Assembly: GCF_004761875.1 (NCBI RefSeq)
Contig: NZ_SJEY01000008.1
Location: 1-64,000 of the forward strand
Direction of reading: 5' to 3'
Origin: Roseovarius aestuariivivens
GTDB taxonomy: Bacteria; Pseudomonadota; Alphaproteobacteria; Rhodobacterales; Rhodobacteraceae
DNA length: 64,000 nucleotides
Shown here: positions 1 through 8,590 of the stretch, piece by piece
How positions within the stretch are numbered: position 1 is the first letter of the stretch
How the letters are laid out: every line of letters begins with the position of its first letter
Position numbers and translations under genes: made by a program
Notes under the pieces: generated by a model
The model's input: only the letters and a program-made list of their open reading frames with translations
Told to the model about the DNA's origin: nothing
The model's database searches: none

Positions 1-83
1 TCGAAGCCATGAAATCCGCAGGCATCACAGTCGCCGAAAGCCCCGCAGGCCTCGGAGAAGCCGTCCTCAAAGCAATCGGGTAA
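1..83 (+). CDS. Succinyl-/malyl-CoA ligase alpha subunit, C-terminal end (partial)
   Basis: Only the last 26 codons are in the window, read in frame from base 3 to the TAA at 81-83. The tail (EAMKSAGITVAESPAGLGEA...) matches the C-terminal end typical of the alpha subunit of succinyl-CoA synthetase and its relative malate thiokinase. PEP carboxylase follows 143 bases downstream on the same strand. That gene pair (mtkB then ppc) is known from serine-cycle methylotrophs, so malate thiokinase is the preferred guess. The fragment is too short to separate this from sucD. Confidence 0.6.
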   Translation, partial: EAMKSAGITVAESPAGLGEAVLKAIG

Positions 84-226
84 GAAGAAATCAAGCCGAT
101 CCAGCGGCGGGCGCCCTGCCCGCCGCGACACATCCTTTCGTCTCTGTGGCATCCGGCGTAAGTGACATCGCCATTTTTGGCGCTAACATGAAAGATCTGG
201 TATTTTGCGGCGCAGGGAGACGAACG

Positions 227-2959
227 ATGGACACCGACCATTCCGATGTGGAGACACAGGCGGGCTCTGACGCGCTGGAAAGCATTCGCTTCCTCGGTCG
301 ATTGTTGGGACGGGTCCTGCAGGAACAGGAGGGCGACCGGGCTTTCGACGTGGTCGAGAAAATCCGACTTTGCTCGATCGAATATCACAAGACCGGAAAC
401 GCTGACGCCTATGCCACGCTTGAAGAGGTGATCTCGGCCCTGCCCGAGGATCTCACGCTTCAGGTGTTGCGCGCCTTTACCTACTTCCTCCATCTTCTGA
501 ATATCGCACAGGACGAGGAGACGCTGCTGCAGCATCGCCGAGCGCCGGTGGCGACGCTCCTCAGCACGATCAAACTGTTGCGCGAAAAGGGCATCTCGGA
601 AACCGCGATGGCCGAATTCTTCGACAGTGCGCTGGTCAGCCCGATCCTCACCGCGCACCCGACCGAGATCCGCCGCCAAAGCACCATGCGCTCGGAATTC
701 GCCATCACCAAAATGCTCGATCAGCGCAGTCAGGCGCAAATCGTCAGCAAAGCAACCGACGAGATCGACCGTGAAATCGAGCGTGAGATCGAAGTTCTGT
801 GGCAAACCCATCTGCTGCGCCGAAGCAAGCTGACAGTGGACGACGAAATCACAAATGGTCTTGCCTATTTCGATCACACTTTCTTCGAGGCGGTTCCGAA
901 GCTTCATGCAACGCTGCTGACCGGGCTCAAGGGGCGGACCGATGCCGCCGATGTACCGGCTTTTCTGCGGATCGGCACCTGGATCGGCGGCGACCGGGAC
1001 GGTAATCCCAATGTCACCGCCGAGACGTTGGAAAAGACCTTCAACCGCCAATCCGGCCATGTGATCCGGCACTATCTCGAAGAGGTGCACACGCTGGGGT
1101 CAGAACTGTCGATCTCGACCCGCGTCGTCAGTGTCAGCGAGGAGGCCGCAACACTCGCTGAGCGATCCTTTGACACGTCGACCCATCGCGAAGACGAACC
1201 ATATCGCCGCATCCTGATGCTGATTTACGCGCGGCTTGTCTCGACCCTCAAGGACATCAACCCGAAGGCGCTTGCACCGCGCGCCGGGCGCACCGCAGAC
1301 CCCTATGCCAGCCCCGCCGAGTTTCTCGCCGATCTCGACGTGATCGACCGGTCGCTGCGGGCCAACCGGGGCGCGCGGATTGCCGACGGACGACTGCTGA
1401 AACTGCGGCGCAAAACGCGCGCCTTCGGCTTTCACCTTGCCAGCGTCGATCTGCGCCAGAACGCCAGCGTCCATGAGGCAACAATCGCCGAGATGTTCGA
1501 AGCCATTCATCCGGGCAAGGACTATCTGGACAAGGCCGAGGAAGAGCGCTGCGCCTGCCTGATCGAGGAATTGACATCGCCGCGGGCGCTCATCCGGCCG
1601 TTCTGGAGCTATTCCGAGCAGACCGAGAAAGAGCTCGCGATCTTCCGCCGCGCCAAGCACATCGTCGACCGGTTCGGCCCCGGCGCCATCGCCACGTCGA
1701 TCATTTCCAATGCGCAATCGCCATCCGACGTGCTGGAGCTTTGCGTGCTGTTGAAAGAGGCGGGCATTCTGACCCGCGACGGACAATGCCCGGTCGCCAT
1801 CGTGCCGCTGTTCGAAACCATAGCAGACCTTCAGAACGGCCCCGAGATCATGCGCGATCTTTTCGAGATACCAGAATATCGGCGGATCGTGGATGGTCAG
1901 GGCAAGACACAAGAGGTCATGCTGGGCTATTCGGACAGCAACAAGGACGGCGGCTATGTCACCTCGAACTGGGAGCTGTTCCAGGCCGAGCAGAACTTCG
2001 TCGAGCTGTTCAAGGAATACGGCATTCGCCTGCGCCTGTTTCACGGACGCGGCGGATCGGTTGGCCGCGGTGGCGGACCCGCGCGCGAGGCAATTCTCGC
2101 GCAGCCCCCCGGCGCGGTCGACGGCCAGATCCGCCTGACCGAACAGGGCGAGGTCATCTCGTCGCGCTACAGTCATGCCGAGATCGGCTATGCCCATCTC
2201 GAAACCCTAGTCTCGGCAACTATGGAAGCCTCGCTTCTGCCCGGTCAAAACCTTCCCGAGGAGGACACGATCGAGATCATGAACACGCTGTCGGGTCACG
2301 CCTTCGACGCGTATCGCGATCTCGTCTTCGGCACCGAGGGCTTCGAGGAGTTCTTCTGGTCCACGACGATCATCAACGAAATATCGTCTCTCAATATCGG
2401 CTCGCGCCCGGCCTCGCGCAAAGGCAATCGCGATATCACCGCGCTACGGGCGATCCCGTGGGTGTTCAGCTGGGCCCAGTGTCGGATCATGCTACCGGGA
2501 TGGTACGGCTTCGGCACGGCGGTGGCGAAATGGCAAGACGAAACGGGCGAGCCCGGCCTCGACAAGCTGGCAAAACTATACCGAGACTGGCCTTTCTTCC
2601 ATGCGCTGATCCAGAAGATCGAGTTGATCATCAACAAAAGTGACCTGACTATCGCCGCCCGCTATGCAGATCTCGTGCAGGACAAGGACTTGCGCGATCG
2701 GATTTTCGGACGGATCACCGAAGAGTGGCACGTGACCGTGAAAGCGTTGGAAAGCATCATCGGCCATCCCGTTCTCGCGGCCGAGGCCATGGCCGAAGGG
2801 GGCATGGTCCCGCATCGTACGCCGTATCTCAATTCGCTTAATCACATCCAGATCGAGATGATGAAACGCGCCCGCGCCGGCAATGACGGCGAACTTGTCA
2901 ATCGCGGCATCCTGCTGTCGATCAACGGAGTGGCGTCGGGGCTGCGCAACACGGGCTAA
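227..2959 (+). CDS. ppc: Phosphoenolpyruvate carboxylase
   Basis: Carboxylates PEP with bicarbonate to oxaloacetate in the cytoplasm. The 910-residue protein has the family landmarks: LTAHPTE near residue 142 (catalytic His), a GGDRDGNP block, GYSDSNKDGG near 566, the glycine-rich HGRGGSVGRGGGP loop near 605, and the C-terminal RNTG. The ATG at 227 is chosen because a GGGAGA ribosome site lies just before it; the frame stays open upstream to 146 but has no such site there. In serine-cycle bacteria this enzyme supplies the C4 skeleton. In aerobic anoxygenic phototrophs PEP carboxylase is also a main anaplerotic CO2-fixing step, which fits its position beside the PGC. Which role applies is inferred from neighbours only. 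Confidence 0.97.
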   Translation: MDTDHSDVETQAGSDALESIRFLGRLLGRVLQEQEGDRAFDVVEKIRLCSIEYHKTGNADAYATLEEVISALPEDLTLQVLRAFTYFLHLLNIAQDEETLLQHRRAPVATLLSTIKLLREKGISETAMAEFFDSALVSPILTAHPTEIRRQSTMRSEFAITKMLDQRSQAQIVSKATDEIDREIEREIEVLWQTHLLRRSKLTVDDEITNGLAYFDHTFFEAVPKLHATLLTGLKGRTDAADVPAFLRIGTWIGGDRDGNPNVTAETLEKTFNRQSGHVIRHYLEEVHTLGSELSISTRVVSVSEEAATLAERSFDTSTHREDEPYRRILMLIYARLVSTLKDINPKALAPRAGRTADPYASPAEFLADLDVIDRSLRANRGARIADGRLLKLRRKTRAFGFHLASVDLRQNASVHEATIAEMFEAIHPGKDYLDKAEEERCACLIEELTSPRALIRPFWSYSEQTEKELAIFRRAKHIVDRFGPGAIATSIISNAQSPSDVLELCVLLKEAGILTRDGQCPVAIVPLFETIADLQNGPEIMRDLFEIPEYRRIVDGQGKTQEVMLGYSDSNKDGGYVTSNWELFQAEQNFVELFKEYGIRLRLFHGRGGSVGRGGGPAREAILAQPPGAVDGQIRLTEQGEVISSRYSHAEIGYAHLETLVSATMEASLLPGQNLPEEDTIEIMNTLSGHAFDAYRDLVFGTEGFEEFFWSTTIINEISSLNIGSRPASRKGNRDITALRAIPWVFSWAQCRIMLPGWYGFGTAVAKWQDETGEPGLDKLAKLYRDWPFFHALIQKIELIINKSDLTIAARYADLVQDKDLRDRIFGRITEEWHVTVKALESIIGHPVLAAEAMAEGGMVPHRTPYLNSLNHIQIEMMKRARAGNDGELVNRGILLSINGVASGLRNTG

Positions 2960-2987
2960 GGCGCGCGCCAACGTTTTTCCGCAAAGA

Positions 2988-3023
2988 AAACGGACCGGAA
3001 ATTTCGAATTTTCCGGTCCGTTT
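2988..3023. terminator. Bidirectional intrinsic terminator between ppc and formate dehydrogenase
   Basis: A perfect 14-bp inverted repeat (AAACGGACCGGAAA at 2988-3001, its reverse complement at 3010-3023) with an 8-base loop sits between two convergent genes. The A-rich left flank and the TTT ends give U-rich tails in both directions, so it can serve both ppc and the formate dehydrogenase operon. Confidence 0.85.
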
Positions 3024-3043
3024 CAATGTCTCTTCCCTCTGCC

Positions 3044-5809
3044 CTATTCCGCCGCGACAGCGCTCTGATCCACCGGCTCGACCCGGACAGCCGAATACTT
3101 GAACTCTGGGATCTTTCCGTAGGGATCAATCGCCGGGTTCGTAAGGATATTGGCCGCCGCCTCCACGTAGGCGAAGGGCAGGAACACCATGTCGGGCGCA
3201 ATGGCGCGGTCGGCCCGGGCCATGATCTCGATGGAGCCGCGCTTGGTGGTAAGCCGCACGAACTCGCCCGGCTCCACGCCCATCTTGCGCAGGGTCGCGG
3301 GATGCAGCGAACAGTTCGCTTCGGGCTCTACCGCGTCAAGCACCGTCGCGCGCCGGGTCATGGAGCCTGTGTGCCAATGCTCAAGCTGCCGTCCCGTGGT
3401 CAGTACCATGGGATAGTCCGCATCGGGCAGATCGTCGGGGGGAATAACGCTCGCCGGGGTAAAGCGAGCGCGCCCGTCGGGCCGTGGGAAGCTGTCGCCG
3501 AAGACCACCGACTGCCCCGGGTCTTCCGGGCTGAGCGACGGATAGGTGACCGCCTCTTTCTCCAGCCGATCCCAGGTGATGTGATCGAGGCTGCGCATGT
3601 TGAGCGCCATCTCGTTGAACACCTCGGACGGGTGTGTGTACGTCCACGGCAAACCGCAGCGCTTGGCCAGTTCCACCTCGATCCACCAGTCTTCCTTGGC
3701 CTCGCCGGGCGGGCTGACCGCCGGGCGCAGCATCTGGACCGTCCGGTTGGTGTTCGACACCGTGCCCGACTTTTCATAGAGCGCAGAGGCCGGCAGGATC
3801 ACATCGGCATAGTTCGCCGTCTCCGTGATGAAGATATCCTGGACCACAAGGTGATCGAGCTTGGCGAGCGCGTCGCGCGCGTGCTCCACATCCGGGTCGG
3901 ACATGGCCGGGTTCTCCCCCAGCACATACATCGCCTTGATGTCGCCCGCATGAACCGCATCCATGATCTCGGTCACGGTCAGGCCCTTCTGCGCCGAGAA
4001 ATCCTCGGTGTCCCAGACATCCGTGAACGCCTTGCGCACGTTGTCGTCGGTCACGGACTGGTAGTCCGGCAGGAACATCGGGATCAGACCCGCATCTGAC
4101 GCGCCCTGCACGTTGTTCTGCCCCCGCAGCGGGTGCAGACCGGTGCCCGGACGGCCCACCTGCCCGCACATCAGCGCCAGGGAAATCAGGCAGCGCGAAT
4201 TGTCGGTGCCATGGATGTGCTGGCTGACGCCCATACCCCAGAAGATCATCGCGGATTTCGCGGTGGCAAAGTCGCGCGCGACCTGCCGCAAGGTCTCGGC
4301 GGGAATCCCGCAAAGCGGCTCCATCTTCTCTGGCGGGAACTGCGCCAGATGGGCTTTCTCGGCCTCCCAGTTTTCGGTGAAGGCCTCGATATACTGCTGA
4401 TCGTAAAGCCCCTCTTCCACGATCACGTTCATGATCGCGTTGAGCATGGACACGTCCGCGCCGGGCTTGAACTGCAACATATGGGTCGCAAAGCGCTTCA
4501 TCCCCACGCCGCGCGGATCCATGACGATCAGTTTGCCACCGCGCTTGGTGAACTGCTTGAAATAGGTCGCGGCCACGGGATGGTTCTCGATCGGATTGGC
4601 GCCGATGATGATCGCCACATCGGCATTCTCGATCTCGTTGAAGGTTGCCGTCACCGCGCCCGAGCCCACGTTCTCGATCAACGCGGCCACGGATGAGGCG
4701 TGGCAAAGACGCGTGCAGTGATCCACGTTGTTGTGGCCAAAGCCCTGACGGATGAACTTCTGAAAGAGATAGGCCTCTTCGTTGGTGCATTTCGCACTGC
4801 CGAAGCCCGCCACTTCGCGGCCCCGGCCCTTGAGGCCCTTGGCGGCCAGATCCAGCGCCTCGTCCCAGCTGGCCTCGCGGAAGAACTCCTGCCAGTTGTC
4901 GGGATCGACGTTCAGGCCCTTCGCAGGGGCATCGTCCCGCCGGATCAGCGGCTTGGTCAGGCGGTGGTGATGGTGGATATAGTCATAGCCGAAGCGGCCT
5001 TTCACACAAAGACGCCCCTCATTTGCCGGGCCGTTGATGCCCTCGACATATTTCACCTTGCCGTCCTTGACCTTGAGGCTGATCTGGCAGCCGACGCCAC
5101 AGAAGGCGCAGACGCTTTCAACCTCTTCGTCATAATCCTTGCTGTCGCCCACCTGCGCGTCATCGACGACGGTGGCAGGCATCAACGCACCCGTCGGACA
5201 CGCCTGAACGCACTCGCCGCAAGCCACACAGGTGCTTTCGCCCATGGGATCGTCAAAATCGAAGACAGGAAAGCTGTCATGCCCGCGCCCGGCCATGCCG
5301 ATCACGTCGTTGACCTGAACCTCGCGACAGGCGCGAACGCACAGGTTGCACTGGATACAGGCATCGAGATTGACGCGCATCGCCACGTGGCTGTCATCCA
5401 GAAGCGGCACGCGACCCTCTTCTAGCTTGGGAAAGCGGCTGTGGGTGACGCCGTTCAGTTCGGCCATGTCCCAAAGATGGCTCGACTTGTCATGCGCCTT
5501 TTCCGGCTCTGGCTGGTCCGCGACCAGAAGCTCCATCACCATCTTGCGCGCGCTTTCGGCGCGGGCGGAGTTGGTGGTAACCTTCATGCCCTCGCTGGGC
5601 TCGCGGATGCACGAGGCGACAAGCGTGCGCTCGCCCTCAACCTCGACCATGCAGGCGCGACAGTTGCCGTCGGGGCGATAGCCTGGGCTGGGCTTATGGC
5701 ACAGATGCGGGATCACAAGACCCCGGCCATGCGCCACTTCCCAGATCGTCATGCCCTTCTCGGCCTCGACTTCCTTGCCGTCGAGCGTGAATTTGATCTT
5801 GTCGGTCAT
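3044..5809 (-). CDS. fdhA: NAD-dependent formate dehydrogenase, molybdopterin alpha subunit
   Basis: Oxidises formate to CO2 at a bis-MGD Mo or W centre and passes electrons along Fe-S clusters to the diaphorase subunit encoded just upstream. In its 921 residues one sees an N-terminal 2Fe-2S ferredoxin domain (cysteines in HLCHKP and GNCRACMVE), a NuoG-type His/Cys segment, two 4Fe-4S motifs (CIQCNLCVRAC and CVACGECVQACP), the CAFCGVGC cluster site of the molybdopterin domain, and DHCTRLCH near residue 370, whose Cys is the expected metal ligand in Cys-type formate dehydrogenases. The start lies 3 bases after the stop of the beta gene. The two-gene layout resembles Fdh1AB of Methylobacterium. 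Mo versus W cannot be told from sequence. No fdhD-type sulfurtransferase gene is adjacent. Confidence 0.93.
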   Translation of the reverse strand: MTDKIKFTLDGKEVEAEKGMTIWEVAHGRGLVIPHLCHKPSPGYRPDGNCRACMVEVEGERTLVASCIREPSEGMKVTTNSARAESARKMVMELLVADQPEPEKAHDKSSHLWDMAELNGVTHSRFPKLEEGRVPLLDDSHVAMRVNLDACIQCNLCVRACREVQVNDVIGMAGRGHDSFPVFDFDDPMGESTCVACGECVQACPTGALMPATVVDDAQVGDSKDYDEEVESVCAFCGVGCQISLKVKDGKVKYVEGINGPANEGRLCVKGRFGYDYIHHHHRLTKPLIRRDDAPAKGLNVDPDNWQEFFREASWDEALDLAAKGLKGRGREVAGFGSAKCTNEEAYLFQKFIRQGFGHNNVDHCTRLCHASSVAALIENVGSGAVTATFNEIENADVAIIIGANPIENHPVAATYFKQFTKRGGKLIVMDPRGVGMKRFATHMLQFKPGADVSMLNAIMNVIVEEGLYDQQYIEAFTENWEAEKAHLAQFPPEKMEPLCGIPAETLRQVARDFATAKSAMIFWGMGVSQHIHGTDNSRCLISLALMCGQVGRPGTGLHPLRGQNNVQGASDAGLIPMFLPDYQSVTDDNVRKAFTDVWDTEDFSAQKGLTVTEIMDAVHAGDIKAMYVLGENPAMSDPDVEHARDALAKLDHLVVQDIFITETANYADVILPASALYEKSGTVSNTNRTVQMLRPAVSPPGEAKEDWWIEVELAKRCGLPWTYTHPSEVFNEMALNMRSLDHITWDRLEKEAVTYPSLSPEDPGQSVVFGDSFPRPDGRARFTPASVIPPDDLPDADYPMVLTTGRQLEHWHTGSMTRRATVLDAVEPEANCSLHPATLRKMGVEPGEFVRLTTKRGSIEIMARADRAIAPDMVFLPFAYVEAAANILTNPAIDPYGKIPEFKYSAVRVEPVDQSAVAAE

Positions 5810-5812
5810 GGC

Positions 5813-7498
5813 TTACACCTCGTCCGGGAAATGTTTCATGGTCAGGCGGATCGGGTTTGGCGCGGCCTGCCCCAGACCGCAGATCGACGCGTCGACCATG
5901 GTCTGACTCAGTTCCTCCAGAAGGCCCTGATCCCACTTATCCGCCTGCATCAGCTTGACGGCCTTCTCGCAACCCACGCGGCAGGGCGTGCACTGTCCAC
6001 AGCTTTCGTCCTCGAAGAACTTCAGCATGTTGATCGCGGCCTCTTTTGCACTGTCTTTGTCCGACAGGATGACAACGGCGGCAGAGCCGATGAAAGAGCC
6101 GTGAGGTTGCAGTGTATCGAAATCAAGCGGCACGTCGTCCATATGTGCGGGCAGTAGCCCCGAGGACGGTCCGCCCGGCTGATAGGCCTTGAACGTATGC
6201 CCATCGAGCATCCCGCCCGCGGCCTCGATGATGTCGGTGATGGTCGAACCGGCGGGCAGCAGATGCACGCCCGGGTTCTTCACCCGCCCCGACACCGAGT
6301 AGGAGCGCAAGCCCTTGCGCCCGTTCTTTTCCACGCCAGACAAAATCTCTTTGCCCTCGCGCAGCACGCGCGCGACCCAGTAAAGCGTCTCGACATTGTT
6401 CACCAGCGTCGGCTTGTTGAAAACGCCGACCTGCGCCACGAAAGGCGGGCGATGGCGCGGCAAGCCGCGCTTGCCCTCGATCGACTCGATCATCGCGCTT
6501 TCCTCGCCGCAGATATAGGCCCCTGCCCCACGGCGCAGGTCGATATGGCCCGGCTCTACGATCCCTGCCTCTTCCAGCGCCTTGATCTCGCGCGCGAGGA
6601 TTTCCAACACGGCGGGGTATTCGTCGCGCATGTAGATGAAGCAGGTCTCGGCCTCGACCGCCCAAGCGGCGATCAGCATGCCTTCGAGGAAAAGATGCGG
6701 CGTGCGCTCGAGGTAATAGCGGTCCTTGAACGTGCCCGGCTCGCCTTCGTCGCCGTTGACGGCCAGGTAACGCGGCCCGGCCTCGGCCCGCACAAAGCCC
6801 CATTTCTTGCCCGACGGAAATCCCGCGCCGCCAAGACCTCGCAGCCCGCTGTCCAGAAGCTCTTGCTGCACGGTCTCGAAATCGCCACCCGTGCGAAGCT
6901 CTTCCAGCTTTTTGTACCCGCCATTCGCGCGGTAGGTCTCGAACGTCTCATAGTCCGGGATATGCGCGTGTGTGTCATCGGCGGCTATGGCCGCCTCGAC
7001 CTTGGTCATAGTGGCATGGTCGATATGGTTGTGACCCAATTCCAGCACCGGCGCCGTGTCGCAGCGCCCCATGCAAGGCGCGCGCAGCACGCGCACCTCG
7101 CTCGGGTCCATGCCGTCCTCCAGCGCTTCTTTGAGCTGCTGCGCACCGGCCAGTTCGCAAGCCAGCGAATCACAGACGCGGATCGTCAACGCGGGCGGCG
7201 GCACCTCGCCTTCCTTGACCACATCGAAATGCGCATAAAATGTCGCGACCTCGTAGATCTCGGCCTGCGCCAGGCGCATCTCCTCGCCAAGCGCGCGCAG
7301 ATGCGCCGCGCTCAGATGGCCGTATTCATCCTGAATAAGGTGAAGGAATTCAATCAGCAGATCGCGCCGCCGCGGGCGGTCGCCCAGAAGCGCGCGAACC
7401 TCCTCCCATGCCTGATCTTCAAGCTGCCGGCCCTTGGGCGTGTGGCGCCCCTTTCCCTTGCCGGATTTCCAGATTCCCGTGCGGTCGTCGAGTGCCAT
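5813..7498 (-). CDS. fdhB: NAD-dependent formate dehydrogenase beta subunit (fused NuoE-NuoF type diaphorase)
   Basis: Takes electrons from the alpha subunit and reduces NAD+. The 561-residue protein is a fusion. Residues to about 150 are a NuoE/FdsG-like thioredoxin-fold 2Fe-2S domain (CDSLACE then CMGRCD). The rest is NuoF/FdsB-like, with GLRGLGGAGFPSGKKW and NGDEGEPGTFKDR (NADH/FMN site) and a C-terminal ESCGQCTPCRVGC 4Fe-4S site. In Rhodobacter and Cupriavidus these parts are separate genes (fdsG, fdsB). The ATG at 7498 is chosen for the GGAGGGAA site just upstream; the open frame extends 17 codons further without one. First gene of the operon. Confidence 0.93.
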   Translation of the reverse strand: MALDDRTGIWKSGKGKGRHTPKGRQLEDQAWEEVRALLGDRPRRRDLLIEFLHLIQDEYGHLSAAHLRALGEEMRLAQAEIYEVATFYAHFDVVKEGEVPPPALTIRVCDSLACELAGAQQLKEALEDGMDPSEVRVLRAPCMGRCDTAPVLELGHNHIDHATMTKVEAAIAADDTHAHIPDYETFETYRANGGYKKLEELRTGGDFETVQQELLDSGLRGLGGAGFPSGKKWGFVRAEAGPRYLAVNGDEGEPGTFKDRYYLERTPHLFLEGMLIAAWAVEAETCFIYMRDEYPAVLEILAREIKALEEAGIVEPGHIDLRRGAGAYICGEESAMIESIEGKRGLPRHRPPFVAQVGVFNKPTLVNNVETLYWVARVLREGKEILSGVEKNGRKGLRSYSVSGRVKNPGVHLLPAGSTITDIIEAAGGMLDGHTFKAYQPGGPSSGLLPAHMDDVPLDFDTLQPHGSFIGSAAVVILSDKDSAKEAAINMLKFFEDESCGQCTPCRVGCEKAVKLMQADKWDQGLLEELSQTMVDASICGLGQAAPNPIRLTMKHFPDEV

Positions 7499-7536
7499 TT
7501 GTTCCCTCCGAATTTGGCGGAACCGTAACGCAATGC

Positions 7537-7550
7537 TGTGGTATACCAAA
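7537..7550. promoter_or_regulatory. Palindromic operator candidate upstream of formate dehydrogenase
   Basis: TGTGGTATACCAAA contains a perfect 10-bp palindrome, TGGTATACCA, 39 bases upstream of the fdhB start. The same 14 bases recur at 8546-8559 before the acyl-CoA ligase operon. The spacing also fits the loose T-N11-A rule of LysR-type sites, and TGGT-N2-ACCA resembles GntR/FadR-type operators. Its regulator is therefore unassigned; the adjacent LysR gene is the first candidate. Confidence 0.6.
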
Positions 7551-7582
7551 ATCGAAATGCACGAAACCGCGATAAGCTTGGC

Positions 7583-8470
7583 TTATTGCACCGCTTGCTT
7601 CAGCGCCTTGATCGTGCGTAGACCCGGACCACGGTTGGGCGTGACGAGGCATAGCGACTTGCGCACCACCGGATCGGTCAGCGACACAACCCGCACCGCT
7701 TCGAGCGCGCCGATCGCCTCGACCACACCTCGCGGCACGATGGTCGCCGCCGCGCCCTGGATTGCCATGACCACCCCTGCCGTCAGGCCCGACAGCTCGG
7801 CCACCACCTGCGGCTGAACCCCCACCTCGTAAAACACTGAGTCAAGGATGCGCCGGTTCTGCATCCCCGGTTCCAGCAAGCACATCGGCAGGCGGCTGGC
7901 ATCCTTCCAGGTGATCTCGGTGATGTCGGCGGCGACCATGTCGGCGGGCGCAAGTAGCACGTATTCCTCTTCGTGCACGTGCTGAACGTCGAGCGATTGT
8001 TCGTCCACGGCCTCGGTATAGGTGACACCGGCGTCGAACGTACCTTCTTCGATCCCGTGCAGGATCGAAAGCGACGACGTCGATTTGAGCTTGACCGTGA
8101 TCCCCGGATTGCTTTCGCGCAAACGCTTGATCAGACGCGCCCCGAAGGCCGCGGCCGTGGGCACCACGCCCAGTGAAAGGACGCCGGTCACATCCCCCGG
8201 CTCGGTGCTGAATTCCCGCTCAAGCCGCTTGACGTCCTCGAGGATCTGCAGCGCGTGGCGCACGATGGATTCGCCATCCGGCGTCAGCCCTTCGAAGCGA
8301 TTGCCGCGCCGCACGATCTTGGTCTGCAAATGCTCTTCCAGCTTGCTGATCCGCATGGAAAACGCGGGCTGTGACACGCCGCATTCCTCGGCGGCGCGTG
8401 CAAAGTGTTTCTGTCGCGCAAGCGCCGTCAGAAAGTGAAGATCCTTGAGGCTCAGCACACGGGCGCTCAT
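7583..8470 (-). CDS. LysR-type transcriptional regulator
   Basis: A 295-residue protein with an N-terminal winged helix-turn-helix (FLTALARQKHFARAAEECGV then SQPAFSMRISKLEE) and a LysR substrate-binding domain. It lies between the formate dehydrogenase operon, same strand downstream, and the divergently transcribed ligase pair. That is the classic LysR layout for control of the divergent neighbour. The ATG at 8470 begins the conserved helix-turn-helix region; the frame remains open far upstream only because it runs antisense to the ligase genes. A role as regulator of the C1 module is inferred from position. Confidence 0.9.
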   Translation of the reverse strand: MSARVLSLKDLHFLTALARQKHFARAAEECGVSQPAFSMRISKLEEHLQTKIVRRGNRFEGLTPDGESIVRHALQILEDVKRLEREFSTEPGDVTGVLSLGVVPTAAAFGARLIKRLRESNPGITVKLKSTSSLSILHGIEEGTFDAGVTYTEAVDEQSLDVQHVHEEEYVLLAPADMVAADITEITWKDASRLPMCLLEPGMQNRRILDSVFYEVGVQPQVVAELSGLTAGVVMAIQGAAATIVPRGVVEAIGALEAVRVVSLTDPVVRKSLCLVTPNRGPGLRTIKALKQAVQ

Positions 8471-8528
8471 GTCATTTATGTCTCGGGATTTTTTGCATAA
8501 ACGATTAGCATGACCTTGGCCAGATTCA

Positions 8529-8559
8529 TTGACAGGCCGAACACCTGTGGTATACCAAA
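8529..8559 (+). promoter_or_regulatory. Promoter with palindromic operator before the acyl-CoA ligase pair
   Basis: TTGACA at 8529-8534 is followed after 16 bases by TATACC at 8551-8556, a plausible sigma70 pair. The -10 element lies inside TGTGGTATACCAAA (8546-8559), the exact copy of the element upstream of fdhB. A protein bound there would block the promoter, so repression is the simplest reading. A strong ribosome site (GGGGGAGGA) follows at about 8578-8586. Confidence 0.55.
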
Positions 8560-8590
8560 TACCAAGAGAACGCAATCGGGGGAGGACGAC

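Noticed and set aside
1100..2197. 365-codon minus-strand frame inside ppc
   Set aside because: No recognisable domain and fully antisense to a well-supported gene.
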